Source: Paramuribaculum sp. (GTDB lineage Bacteria > Bacteroidota > Bacteroidia > Bacteroidales > Muribaculaceae). From it: a DNA stretch of 16,400 nt. The position numbers and the translations under genes are program-made. Positions 7,597-13,916 of this stretch are shown in pieces (positions within the stretch are counted from its first letter, which is position 1; each line of letters opens with the position of its first letter). The notes beneath the pieces were generated by a model that ran no database searches, was not told the origin of the DNA, and saw nothing but the letters and a program-made list of their open reading frames with translations. The stretch lies in contig JAIDJZ010000280.1 in the NCBI GenBank assembly GCA_029051965.1, positions 1 through 16,400 of the forward strand, given 5' to 3'.

Positions 7597-8631
7597 TCAA
7601 CTTTTAAGAGGGTTTTTAACATTGATTATTACATTACCCGAGTCAAGAGGGCTCACGGACATGATCCCCGCCGGCAATGCAATGGGAGCAACTCCGCTGT
7701 CGCCAAGAGCGTCAGGAGAGACCTCGACCCTCGCGTCATCCCAAATTCCGGATTCGATAAACGAGCGCAGAATCCGGGCTCCGCCTTCGACCATTACAGA
7801 AGTCACCCCAAGTTCCTTCAACGCCATGACGATCTCTTGCGGACCTGCGTCCTCAGCAATCCGCAGACACGTCACCCATTCAGGAAGATCGCTACGGCCG
7901 ACAGAGGAAATATAGATACATTCACGCGACGAAAACACCTTTGCGGATGCGCTTGCCTGCCCGCGACGGTCCACGACCACGGGACGCGGCGAACGTCCGC
8001 TGACGCCCCTGACCGTAAGCGAGGGATTGTCGGCCATGACCGTCTGCGCCCCGACCAGAATCGCATCGAAGAGACTCCGTTGCCGATGCATCAGCTGCAA
8101 TGACAGCGGCGTCGAAAAGGCTGCCGCAGGCTCTTCGGGATCACGACGCCGGTCAAGAAACCCATCGGCACTCATTGCCCACTTCAGCATGACGTAAGGG
8201 CGATGCATTGTCTGTGCCACCATGAACCGACGGTTCAAGGCGCGGCATTCGTCCTCCATCACACCCACAACAACCTCAGCCCCGGCCTCTCGCAGCATGG
8301 CCACTCCACGTCCGGACACCCGGGGGTTAGGGTCGCCACAGCCAACGACAACACGACGAATGCCCTCGTCGACAAGCAGTCGGGCGCAGGGTGGCGTCTT
8401 GCCATAGTGAGAGCATGGCTCGAGAGTCACATAGATTGTCGACTCCGGCAGAAGCTGCCTGTCGGAGTCTGACACCGAGCGCACGGCCCACACTTCCGCA
8501 TGAGGGCCGCCGCAGCGGCGATGATAGCCCTCGCCGATTATCCGTCCGCGCGCCACGATGACAGCTCCCACCATCGGATTGGGCGAAGTGAAACCTTCTC
8601 CAAGCCGGGCAAGCGCGAGCGCGCGTTCCAT
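7597..8631 (-). CDS. ribD: Bifunctional riboflavin biosynthesis protein RibD
   Basis: RibD carries out two successive steps of riboflavin synthesis: deamination of the pyrimidine made from GTP, then NADPH-dependent reduction of its ribose chain. From ATG 8631 the protein has 344 residues. The N-terminal deaminase shows the zinc ligands HAE (His44, Glu46) and PCSHYGKTPPC (Cys73, Cys82) and the family start FTSPNPMVGAVIV. The reductase domain starts near RPYVMLKWAMSADGF and contains DAILVGAQTVMADNPSLTVR and VMVEGGARIL. The frame is open up to 8724; a TTG at 8652, overlapping the ispG stop by ten bases, would give the N-terminus MEIERKYMERAL, which resembles other RibD starts even better. The ATG at 8631 lies 11 bases after the ispG stop. 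Either way it is translated in the same operon as ispG and purE. Confidence 0.92.
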   Translation of the reverse strand: MERALALARLGEGFTSPNPMVGAVIVARGRIIGEGYHRRCGGPHAEVWAVRSVSDSDRQLLPESTIYVTLEPCSHYGKTPPCARLLVDEGIRRVVVGCGDPNPRVSGRGVAMLREAGAEVVVGVMEDECRALNRRFMVAQTMHRPYVMLKWAMSADGFLDRRRDPEEPAAAFSTPLSLQLMHRQRSLFDAILVGAQTVMADNPSLTVRGVSGRSPRPVVVDRRGQASASAKVFSSRECIYISSVGRSDLPEWVTCLRIAEDAGPQEIVMALKELGVTSVMVEGGARILRSFIESGIWDDARVEVSPDALGDSGVAPIALPAGIMSVSPLDSGNVIINVKNPLKS

Positions 8632-8642
8632 ATACTTACGTT

Positions 8643-10328
8643 CTATTTCCAATCTCCACAGGATTTTATCAACGCGACAAGCCGTCCGACAGCTTCCTCT
8701 GCGGGAATATTCCGCTCGACGCATTCTTTTCCTTTATACAGACTGACACGACCGGTTCCGGCTCCGACATAACCATAGTCAGCATCGGCCATCTCTCCGG
8801 GACCGTTCACGATACACCCCATCACACCGATCTTCAGCCCCTTCAGATGAGATGTCGCCTCCTTGACCTTCGCAAGCGTGGCCTGCAGGTCGAACAATGT
8901 GCGTCCGCATCCCGGGCATGATATAAATTCGGTTTTAGAGAATCGCAGACGGGCCGACTGGAGAATCGAGAATGCCAGTTTCGACGACTTTTCGGCTGAC
9001 AGACTATCAGACACGATCATCAGTCCGTCGGCAAGCCCCGAAAGGAAGAGCGAACCCAGTTCGATCGAAGCCCGGACAGCGACCGTTTCTTCATCAAGCC
9101 CCCTGTAGTCGGCTCTCACCACAACAGGATTCATAACGCCGTCGGCCGAAAGACGCTCTATCGCGGCCGCCATTTCAAGCGAGCGGTCGGCATGGGTCGA
9201 CGACATCAGCAGAATGCGGTTTTCAAGAACCGGACATCTGCCGGAAAGAACGTCGGCGGCATCGATTTCCTGAAATTTCTCGCCATCGGTGTCCAGATAC
9301 AGATCGGGGGTCATCTCCGGATCATAAGTCGCCGAGGCCGACTCTCCGACCACGACCGGCAGACTTTCGCCGCCAACATTGCCAAGAGGCTCAGTCGAAC
9401 GTTTTTTACCGCAACAGAGTGTGTAGTTCCGCTCTCCTGTGATCGAAGGGGCGGCGGCAATCTCATCGATGTAGTCCATTATCCTTCGGGCCACAGGCAG
9501 CTCGAATTCAGGCTCTTCACTGAGCGACACTCGTATCGTGTCGCCTATTCCGAGAGCCAGCAGCGAACCGATTCCAAGCGCCGACTTGATCCGTCCGTCC
9601 TCGCCGTCGCCGGCTTCAGTCACTCCGAGATGAAGCGGATAGGCCATTCCTTCGCGTTCCATCGCGTCGACAAGCAGAAGCACGGTCGAGACCATGACAA
9701 CGACATTCGAGGCCTTGATCGAGATCACAACGTCATTGAAATTCTCTTTTCGGAAAACGCGAAGAAATTCCATTGCACTCTCGACCATACCGGCCGGCGT
9801 GTCGCCATAGCGGCTCATAATACGGTCCGACAGCGATCCGTGGTTCACACCGAGGCGGATTGCTGTTCCGTTGGCACGGCACTTTTCAAGAAACGGAATC
9901 AGAGCTGCCTCAAGACGCTTAAGTTCCGCAGCATACTCCTCGTCAGTAAACTCGATTTTCCTGAACGTGCGACCGGGATCGACAAAATTTCCGGGATTAA
10001 TGCGCACTTTCTCAACAGTCTCCGCGGCGGCAAAAGCAGCGCGGGGATTGAAATGGATGTCGGCAACCAGCGGTGTAGCCACGCCGGCAGCACGGATCTG
10101 ACGGCGGATTTCACCGAGATTTTCCGCCTCACGGACTCCTTGAGCCGTGAAACGCACAAGCTCAGCGCCGGCCTCAACTATCCGAAGAGCCTGCGCCACA
10201 CTGGCGGGAGTGTCCATCGTCGATGTCGAAGCCATCGACTGCAATCTGACAGGATTCTGTCCGCCGATAGCTGTCGAGCCGACCTTCACCTCAATGGTGG
10301 GACGACGCTTATATTTCAACGAAGCCAT
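8643..10328 (-). CDS. ispG: IspG (GcpE), HMBPP synthase, three-domain type
   Basis: IspG is the [4Fe-4S] enzyme that turns methylerythritol cyclodiphosphate into HMBPP in the MEP isoprenoid pathway. From ATG 10328 it has 561 residues, far more than the about 370 of the E. coli type; the extra middle domain (about residues 285-440) is the insertion known in Bacteroidetes, Chlamydiae and plants. The TIM barrel shows VRLQSMASTSTMDT and GVNHGSLSDRI. The C-terminal iron-sulfur part has the cluster ligands Cys471 and Cys474 (CPGC) and Cys505 (MGCIVNGPGE), with Glu512 as the expected fourth ligand. The frame is open to 10376, but the residues before MASLKYKRRPTIEVKVG do not look like the family and would overlap purE. 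It lies 13 bases after purE, and purE-ispG neighbourhood is common in Bacteroidales. Confidence 0.95.
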   Translation of the reverse strand: MASLKYKRRPTIEVKVGSTAIGGQNPVRLQSMASTSTMDTPASVAQALRIVEAGAELVRFTAQGVREAENLGEIRRQIRAAGVATPLVADIHFNPRAAFAAAETVEKVRINPGNFVDPGRTFRKIEFTDEEYAAELKRLEAALIPFLEKCRANGTAIRLGVNHGSLSDRIMSRYGDTPAGMVESAMEFLRVFRKENFNDVVISIKASNVVVMVSTVLLLVDAMEREGMAYPLHLGVTEAGDGEDGRIKSALGIGSLLALGIGDTIRVSLSEEPEFELPVARRIMDYIDEIAAAPSITGERNYTLCCGKKRSTEPLGNVGGESLPVVVGESASATYDPEMTPDLYLDTDGEKFQEIDAADVLSGRCPVLENRILLMSSTHADRSLEMAAAIERLSADGVMNPVVVRADYRGLDEETVAVRASIELGSLFLSGLADGLMIVSDSLSAEKSSKLAFSILQSARLRFSKTEFISCPGCGRTLFDLQATLAKVKEATSHLKGLKIGVMGCIVNGPGEMADADYGYVGAGTGRVSLYKGKECVERNIPAEEAVGRLVALIKSCGDWK

Positions 10329-10341
10329 TGCTGTTTCCGCT

Positions 10342-10848
10342 TCAGTTTGTCTTATATTTATAGCGCACTTCGGCAAGCTGCCCGTTGACTTTCACGATCT
10401 TCTCGGCGAGAGTCGAACGATATTCCTCATAACGCTCCGCCAGATCGCGGTCGCCGAGAGCCACTATCTGAGTGGCAAGGATTCCGGCATTCATTCCGCC
10501 GTCGATTGCAACTGTGGCAACAGGAATTCCCGGAGGCATCTGGACAATCGCATAGAGAGCGTCGCGTCCGTCAAGAGTCGAACTGATAGGCACTCCGATG
10601 ACCGGAACAGGCGTCATGGCGGCAATCACGCCCGGAAGAGCGGCTGCCATACCGGCTCCGGCAATGATCACTTCGATTCCGCGTCCTTTTGCTCCGCGAG
10701 CAAAGGCTTCGACCTCTGCCGGAGTGCGATGTGCGGAAAGAGCGTTCATTTCAAACGGAATTTCCATTGCGTCGAGAAATTTTGCGGCTTTTTCCATGAT
10801 GGGCAGGTCTGAAATGCTGCCCATGATAATGCTTACTTTAGGATCCAT
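10342..10848 (-). CDS. purE: PurE, N5-carboxyaminoimidazole ribonucleotide mutase
   Basis: PurE moves the carboxyl group of N5-CAIR to make CAIR in purine synthesis. From ATG 10848 the protein has 168 residues, normal for class I PurE. Motifs are VSIIMGSISDLPIM (phosphate binding), LSAHRTP with the catalytic His40, AGAGMAAALPGVIAA, PVIGVPISS, and IVQMPPGIPVATVAI. At residue 70 there is Ala where many PurE proteins have His (AAHLPG). I chose the ATG that starts MDPKVSIIMGS; the frame is open to 10884, but that upstream part would contain the promoter box. It is the first gene of the purE-ispG-ribD operon. Confidence 0.93.
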   Translation of the reverse strand: MDPKVSIIMGSISDLPIMEKAAKFLDAMEIPFEMNALSAHRTPAEVEAFARGAKGRGIEVIIAGAGMAAALPGVIAAMTPVPVIGVPISSTLDGRDALYAIVQMPPGIPVATVAIDGGMNAGILATQIVALGDRDLAERYEEYRSTLAEKIVKVNGQLAEVRYKYKTN

Positions 10849-10881
10849 CGTGTTATAAAAGCAATTTATTGTTTCTGACCG

Positions 10882-10889
10882 CAAAGTTA
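10882..10889 (-). promoter_or_regulatory. -7 promoter box of the purE-ispG-ribD operon
   Basis: TAACTTTG on the minus strand fits TAnnTTTG exactly. Transcription would start near 10875, leaving a leader of about 27 bases before the purE ATG. No clear TTTG is found 19-21 bases upstream. I see no PurR-like or riboswitch-like element in this short leader. Confidence 0.65.
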
Positions 10890-10985
10890 ACTATTATAGT
10901 TGAATTAACCTGCGCCGCGGACATCTGATTTTTCCGATCAGCACGAACAAAGAACCATTCTGACAACGCCCTCACCGTCCGGATG

Positions 10986-11030
10986 AAAAATCAGGCGCTG
11001 TGTCGAAATTCTGAATTTCGACACAGCGCC
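10986..11030 (-). terminator. Intrinsic terminator after the downstream OmpA-like gene (18-bp palindrome)
   Basis: GGCGCTGTGTCGAAATTC (10994-11011) is followed, after one base, by its exact reverse complement (11013-11030). On the minus strand it is followed by five T residues (complement of 10986-10990). It begins 38 bases after the gene's stop codon. The outer GGCGCTGTG / CACAGCGCC arms are the same as in the terminator at 122-150. Confidence 0.85.
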
Positions 11031-11068
11031 CATAATTTATGTCAGTCTGACAGGAATGCGGTCAGCGA

Positions 11069-12283
11069 TCAGTCGAGTGTACAGATCGAAACTCGATTCC
11101 AGTCGTTTTCAGTAAACATGTGACCGACGCCTTCGCCTTCGGCTTTGATGCGGTCAGCTTTAATGCCGTACTTCGAGACAAGCGCGTTTTTCACCGATTC
11201 GGCACGAGCCTGTGCAAGCTTGATGTTCAGGTCGAGATTACCGTCCTGCGAAGCATAGCCCTTGATGAGCACCTTCGAATCCTTGTGGTTCTTCATGTAG
11301 GAGGCAACCATCTCGACGTTGGGCATCTGGTCGGCGGTAATCACCGAGCTGCCGATCTTATAGAAAATATAGCGGACACTCTGAAGGTTGTTGCTGACCT
11401 CCTTGATCACTTCAGGCTTGCGGTTTTTGCAGGCCTGGAGCTGATTGGCGAGGTCGGCAGCTGTTGCGGCAGCTGCAGCTGTCGCGGCGTTGCATGCGGC
11501 AATGTCCGCACGCAGATCGTTGATCTGTTTGTTGAGAGCGTCGATTTCAGCCTGATTGCGGGTGTCAACGGGAACGAAACCGGGGCCGAAGTTGTAGGTT
11601 ACGCCGGCATTGATATTGAACGTAGCTTTCGCGCGCGAATAAGCTGCCGAAGTCTGCTCCACGTCGAGGGGGAGATATTCTGTGCCGGTCATGTTCCAGG
11701 CCACATACGGCTTCAGCGAAAGAGTGAGATTTTTCGACACATTGAAGTTGAAGTTAAGACCGGCCTTTGTCAGAAGATAGTTCTGATCCTTGGCGTCGAT
11801 CGAATATGGCATCATGGCCATTCTGTCGTAGAAATCATGGCCCCATCCCGCACCGGCAGTGATCTCGATGTCGAAGACGCGACCGTCGAACTTATATCCG
11901 CCGAAGAGATTCATCAGGTTCACCGAACCGTAGACACCGACATACATATTGTCGATCGCTGTTGAGCTGCGTCCGGGCGCGATAGCATATGTGTTGTCAA
12001 GAATTGTCGTGAAATAATCAGTGTTCCATGACGATGTATTGACTCCGGCCACACCTTCGACACCGAGAGCAAAAGCGGGAGAGATCTGCTTCTGGATGTG
12101 AAGGCCGAACTGACCGCGCATATCGCCGAAGAAAGCGTGATGGCGTGAGAGCGGAGTTGTCGCACCTCCGTCGAGACCGATTGACCAGTTGTCGCAGAAA
12201 GAAGTCGGGGCCACTGCGTTCTGGGCCTGTGCGGACATTGTCATTGCAGCGCCAGCCAGAGCGATTGTTAATATCTTTTTCAT
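11069..12283 (-). CDS. OmpA-family outer-membrane protein (downstream copy)
   Basis: The 404-residue protein has a signal peptide (residues 1-20, cleavage after AQA), an N-terminal eight-strand-type barrel (about residues 28-250, with WSIGLDGGATTPL, FGLHIQKQISP, LTLSLKPYVAWNM, FNINAGVTYNFG), an alanine-rich coiled linker (about 255-300), and an OmpA-like peptidoglycan-binding domain (about 305-404, with IKGYASQDGN, LAQARAESVKNAL, NRVSIC). It should tie the outer membrane to the cell wall and may form a small pore, like the abundant OmpA/OprF-like proteins of Bacteroides. The neighbour at 12455-13600 is its paralogue. The last 92 bases of the two genes differ at two positions only. Codon choice is less biased than in the paralogue, and no promoter box is visible in the 171 bases upstream, so expression probably depends on read-through. 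Confidence 0.92.
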   Translation of the reverse strand: MKKILTIALAGAAMTMSAQAQNAVAPTSFCDNWSIGLDGGATTPLSRHHAFFGDMRGQFGLHIQKQISPAFALGVEGVAGVNTSSWNTDYFTTILDNTYAIAPGRSSTAIDNMYVGVYGSVNLMNLFGGYKFDGRVFDIEITAGAGWGHDFYDRMAMMPYSIDAKDQNYLLTKAGLNFNFNVSKNLTLSLKPYVAWNMTGTEYLPLDVEQTSAAYSRAKATFNINAGVTYNFGPGFVPVDTRNQAEIDALNKQINDLRADIAACNAATAAAAATAADLANQLQACKNRKPEVIKEVSNNLQSVRYIFYKIGSSVITADQMPNVEMVASYMKNHKDSKVLIKGYASQDGNLDLNIKLAQARAESVKNALVSKYGIKADRIKAEGEGVGHMFTENDWNRVSICTLD

Positions 12284-12328
12284 AATTGTGAGAATTTTGG
12301 TTATCTAATAATTTGAAACGGAAAGAGG

Positions 12329-12349
12329 CGGGAATGGCATAATTCCCCG
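12329..12349 (-). repeat. Small inverted repeat in the leader of the downstream OmpA-like gene
   Basis: GGGAAT (12330-12335) pairs with ATTCCC (12342-12347) around a 6-base loop, about 47 bases upstream of the ATG at 12283. There is no T run after it on either strand. It may fold in the mRNA leader; its role is unknown. Confidence 0.35.
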
Positions 12350-12360
12350 TGGAATCGCGA

Positions 12361-12395
12361 CGCCCTGTGACACATTTTCCAAGTGCCACAGGGTG
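12361..12395 (-). terminator. Hairpin between the two OmpA-like genes, without T run
   Basis: Arms 12361-12373 and 12383-12395 pair over 13 positions with one mismatch and one G-T pair; the loop has nine bases. It sits 59 bases after the stop of the upstream OmpA-like gene, where a terminator is expected, and its core CCCTGTG / CACAGGG resembles the terminators at 122 and 10994. On the minus strand no T run follows, so it may be a processing or mRNA-stabilising hairpin that lets some transcription into the next gene. Confidence 0.5.
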
Positions 12396-12454
12396 TCGGA
12401 TTTCAGTTCAGGCAATTATCCTGACGGATGATTTACCTTATCTGTTGATTCTGA

Positions 12455-13600
12455 TCAGTCGAGTGTGCAGATCGAAACTCGATTCCAGTCGTTTTCAGTA
12501 AACATGTGACCGATGCCTTCGCCTTCGGCTTTGATGCGGTCAGCCTTGATACCGTACTTGTTGATGAGTGCGTTCTTGACAGATTCAGCACGAGCCTGTG
12601 CGAGTTTGATGTTGAAGTCAAGATTACCGTCCTGAGAAGCATAACCCTTGATGACAACCTTAGAGTCCTTATGGTTCTTCATGTAAGAGGCAACCATTTC
12701 AACGTTAGGCATCTGGTCGGCTGTGATAACAGAGCTTCCGACTTTGTAGAAGATGTAGCGAACGCTCTGGAGGTTGTTGCTGACTTCCTTGATGACTTCG
12801 GGTTTGCGGTTCTGGCAAGCCTGAAGCTGGTTGGCGAGGTCTGCAGCAGTGGCGGCAGCAGCGGCAGTAGCGGCGTTGCATGCGGCGAGGTCTGCGCGGA
12901 GGGCGTTGATCTGAGCATTGAGAGCATCGATTTCTGCCTGATTCTTAGTGTCTACGCACTGGAAGCCATCACCGAATTTGTAAGCTACGCCAGCGAAGAT
13001 CGAGAAAGCGGCTTTTTCTTTGTTATAGGCAGCTGACGACTGGCTTACGCCTGCATCGCTCATGTCCCATGTAACGGCGGGCTTGAGTGAGAGTGTCAGA
13101 TGACGGTTCACATTGAAGTTGAAATTCAGACCGGCCTTGGTTGCGAAGTAGTTGTGGTCCTTGGCTGTGTTTTCAGTGTAGTAATCGTGTCCCCAGCCTG
13201 CACCAGCCTGCACTTCGATTTCAAAAGGACGGGGTGCGCAGTTGTAGCCTCCAAAGAGGTTCATGAGGTTGACTGTTCCGTAAGCTCCTACATAAGAGTT
13301 GTCAAGAGCAGTTTTGGATTTTGCAGGATATGCAGGAGCGCTTTTCCAGGATGAGGTGTTTACTCCTGTATAGGCTTCGACACCGACTCCGAACACCGGA
13401 GAGACCTGTTTCTGAACGTGGATGCCAAAGGCTCCGCGCATGTCGCCAATGAATGAAGAACCATCATAGAGAGGTGTGATACCACCACCTTCAACACCAA
13501 TTGACCAATTGGAGAAGAATGAAGGAGCTTCCAGAGCTTGCTGTGCTTGCGCTGTCATCATCCCGGCAGCAGCGATAGCGATAAGGAATAATTTTTTCAT
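12455..13600 (-). CDS. OmpA-family outer-membrane protein (upstream, highly expressed copy)
   Basis: From ATG 13600 the protein has 381 residues: signal peptide (MKKLFLIAIAAAGMMTAQA), barrel (about residues 25-235, with WSIGVEGGGITPL, FGIHVQKQVSPVFGVGVEAY, LTLSLKPAVTWDM, FSIFAGVAYKFG), an alanine-rich coiled linker starting NQAEIDALNAQINALRADLAAC, and an OmpA-like domain with YIFYKVGSS, VVIKGYASQDGN and NRVSIC. Role: a bridge between outer membrane and peptidoglycan. Codons are strongly biased to GGT, GCT, TCT and CTT compared with its paralogue, and the promoter region is very AT-rich, both signs of high expression; it could be the main OmpA of the cell. The frame continues to 13633, but those residues lie upstream of a perfect signal peptide and overlap the promoter box. 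Confidence 0.93.
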   Translation of the reverse strand: MKKLFLIAIAAAGMMTAQAQQALEAPSFFSNWSIGVEGGGITPLYDGSSFIGDMRGAFGIHVQKQVSPVFGVGVEAYTGVNTSSWKSAPAYPAKSKTALDNSYVGAYGTVNLMNLFGGYNCAPRPFEIEVQAGAGWGHDYYTENTAKDHNYFATKAGLNFNFNVNRHLTLSLKPAVTWDMSDAGVSQSSAAYNKEKAAFSIFAGVAYKFGDGFQCVDTKNQAEIDALNAQINALRADLAACNAATAAAAATAADLANQLQACQNRKPEVIKEVSNNLQSVRYIFYKVGSSVITADQMPNVEMVASYMKNHKDSKVVIKGYASQDGNLDFNIKLAQARAESVKNALINKYGIKADRIKAEGEGIGHMFTENDWNRVSICTLD

Positions 13601-13632
13601 TTTAGTTTTGTTTAATGTTGATAAAATCGGCA

Positions 13633-13640
13633 CAAAGATA
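13633..13640 (-). promoter_or_regulatory. -7 promoter box of the upstream OmpA-like gene
   Basis: TATCTTTG on the minus strand fits TAnnTTTG exactly. The 50 bases upstream are almost all A and T, as in strong promoters with an UP-like element; no clear TTTG at -33. Transcription would start near 13626, giving a leader of about 26 bases. Confidence 0.7.
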
Positions 13641-13706
13641 GAATTTTTTATTTAAAAATTTAACTTAAGCATTATTTGGGGTAATTTATACGACGAAACC
13701 GCCAAT

Positions 13707-13739
13707 TTTGAGCATCCTTCTCATTTTTTCTTTAATTTG
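13707..13739 (+). promoter_or_regulatory. Possible distal promoter of the TonB receptor gene
   Basis: TTTG (13707-13710), a 21-base spacer and TTAATTTG (13732-13739) match the consensus with one mismatch in the -7 box. A transcript would begin near 13746 and carry a leader of about 170 bases containing the CTCTCTCT / GAGAGAGA pair. Confidence 0.35.
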
Positions 13740-13899
13740 CGGGAGCTCTCTCTGCTGAAGCGGTCTTGTAATATCATAACGCGTCATAAAAAATATTGTT
13801 TACTTCCCGATTGCTTTTTTTCTGAGAGAGAGTTCCGGCAACTCCGCCCGTCCGACAGCCAACCGGCAGACTTCAGACAGGAAATCGGAGTTTTTTCAC

Positions 13900-13907
13900 T
13901 AACTTTG
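13900..13907 (+). promoter_or_regulatory. -7 promoter box directly before the TonB receptor ATG
   Basis: TAACTTTG fits TAnnTTTG exactly, but lies only nine bases before the ATG at 13917. If used, transcription would start near 13914 and the mRNA would be nearly leaderless. No TTTG is seen at the -33 distance. Confidence 0.45.
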
Positions 13908-13916
13908 CATCTGATT

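Larger units (their letters stand above)
13601..13916. other. 316-base divergent promoter region
   Basis: This region separates the minus-strand OmpA-like gene from the plus-strand receptor gene. It contains one promoter box for the OmpA-like gene (13633-13640), an AT-rich tract behind it (13641-13690), and two candidate promoters for the receptor (13707-13739 and 13900-13907). A CTCTCTCT / GAGAGAGA inverted repeat (13746-13753 and 13824-13832) lies between those two. The reading frame of the receptor stays open through 13737-13916, but nothing in it looks like protein of the family. Confidence 0.7.

Noticed and set aside
10329..10376. Longer N-termini for ispG (to 10376), purE (to 10884) and bamA (to 4226)
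   Set aside because: The added residues precede the conserved starts, and they overlap neighbouring genes or the purE promoter box.
9192..10388. 398-codon open frame on the plus strand opposite ispG
   Set aside because: It is a shadow of ispG; composition is rich in Arg, His and Ser as typical for antisense frames, and no family features are visible.
11120..11965. 281-codon open frame opposite the downstream OmpA-like gene, with a similar one at 12506-13036
   Set aside because: Both are mirror frames of the paralogous OmpA-like genes; their similarity to each other only reflects the similarity of the sense genes.
13744..13836. CTCTCTCT / GAGAGAGA inverted repeat before the TonB receptor
   Set aside because: Eight simple-repeat bases separated by about 70 bases are weak evidence for a regulatory structure; kept only as a note in the promoter findings.
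13737..13916. 60-codon upstream extension of the TonB receptor frame
   Set aside because: A proper signal peptide starts at 13917, and the extension covers the promoter boxes and has no family resemblance.
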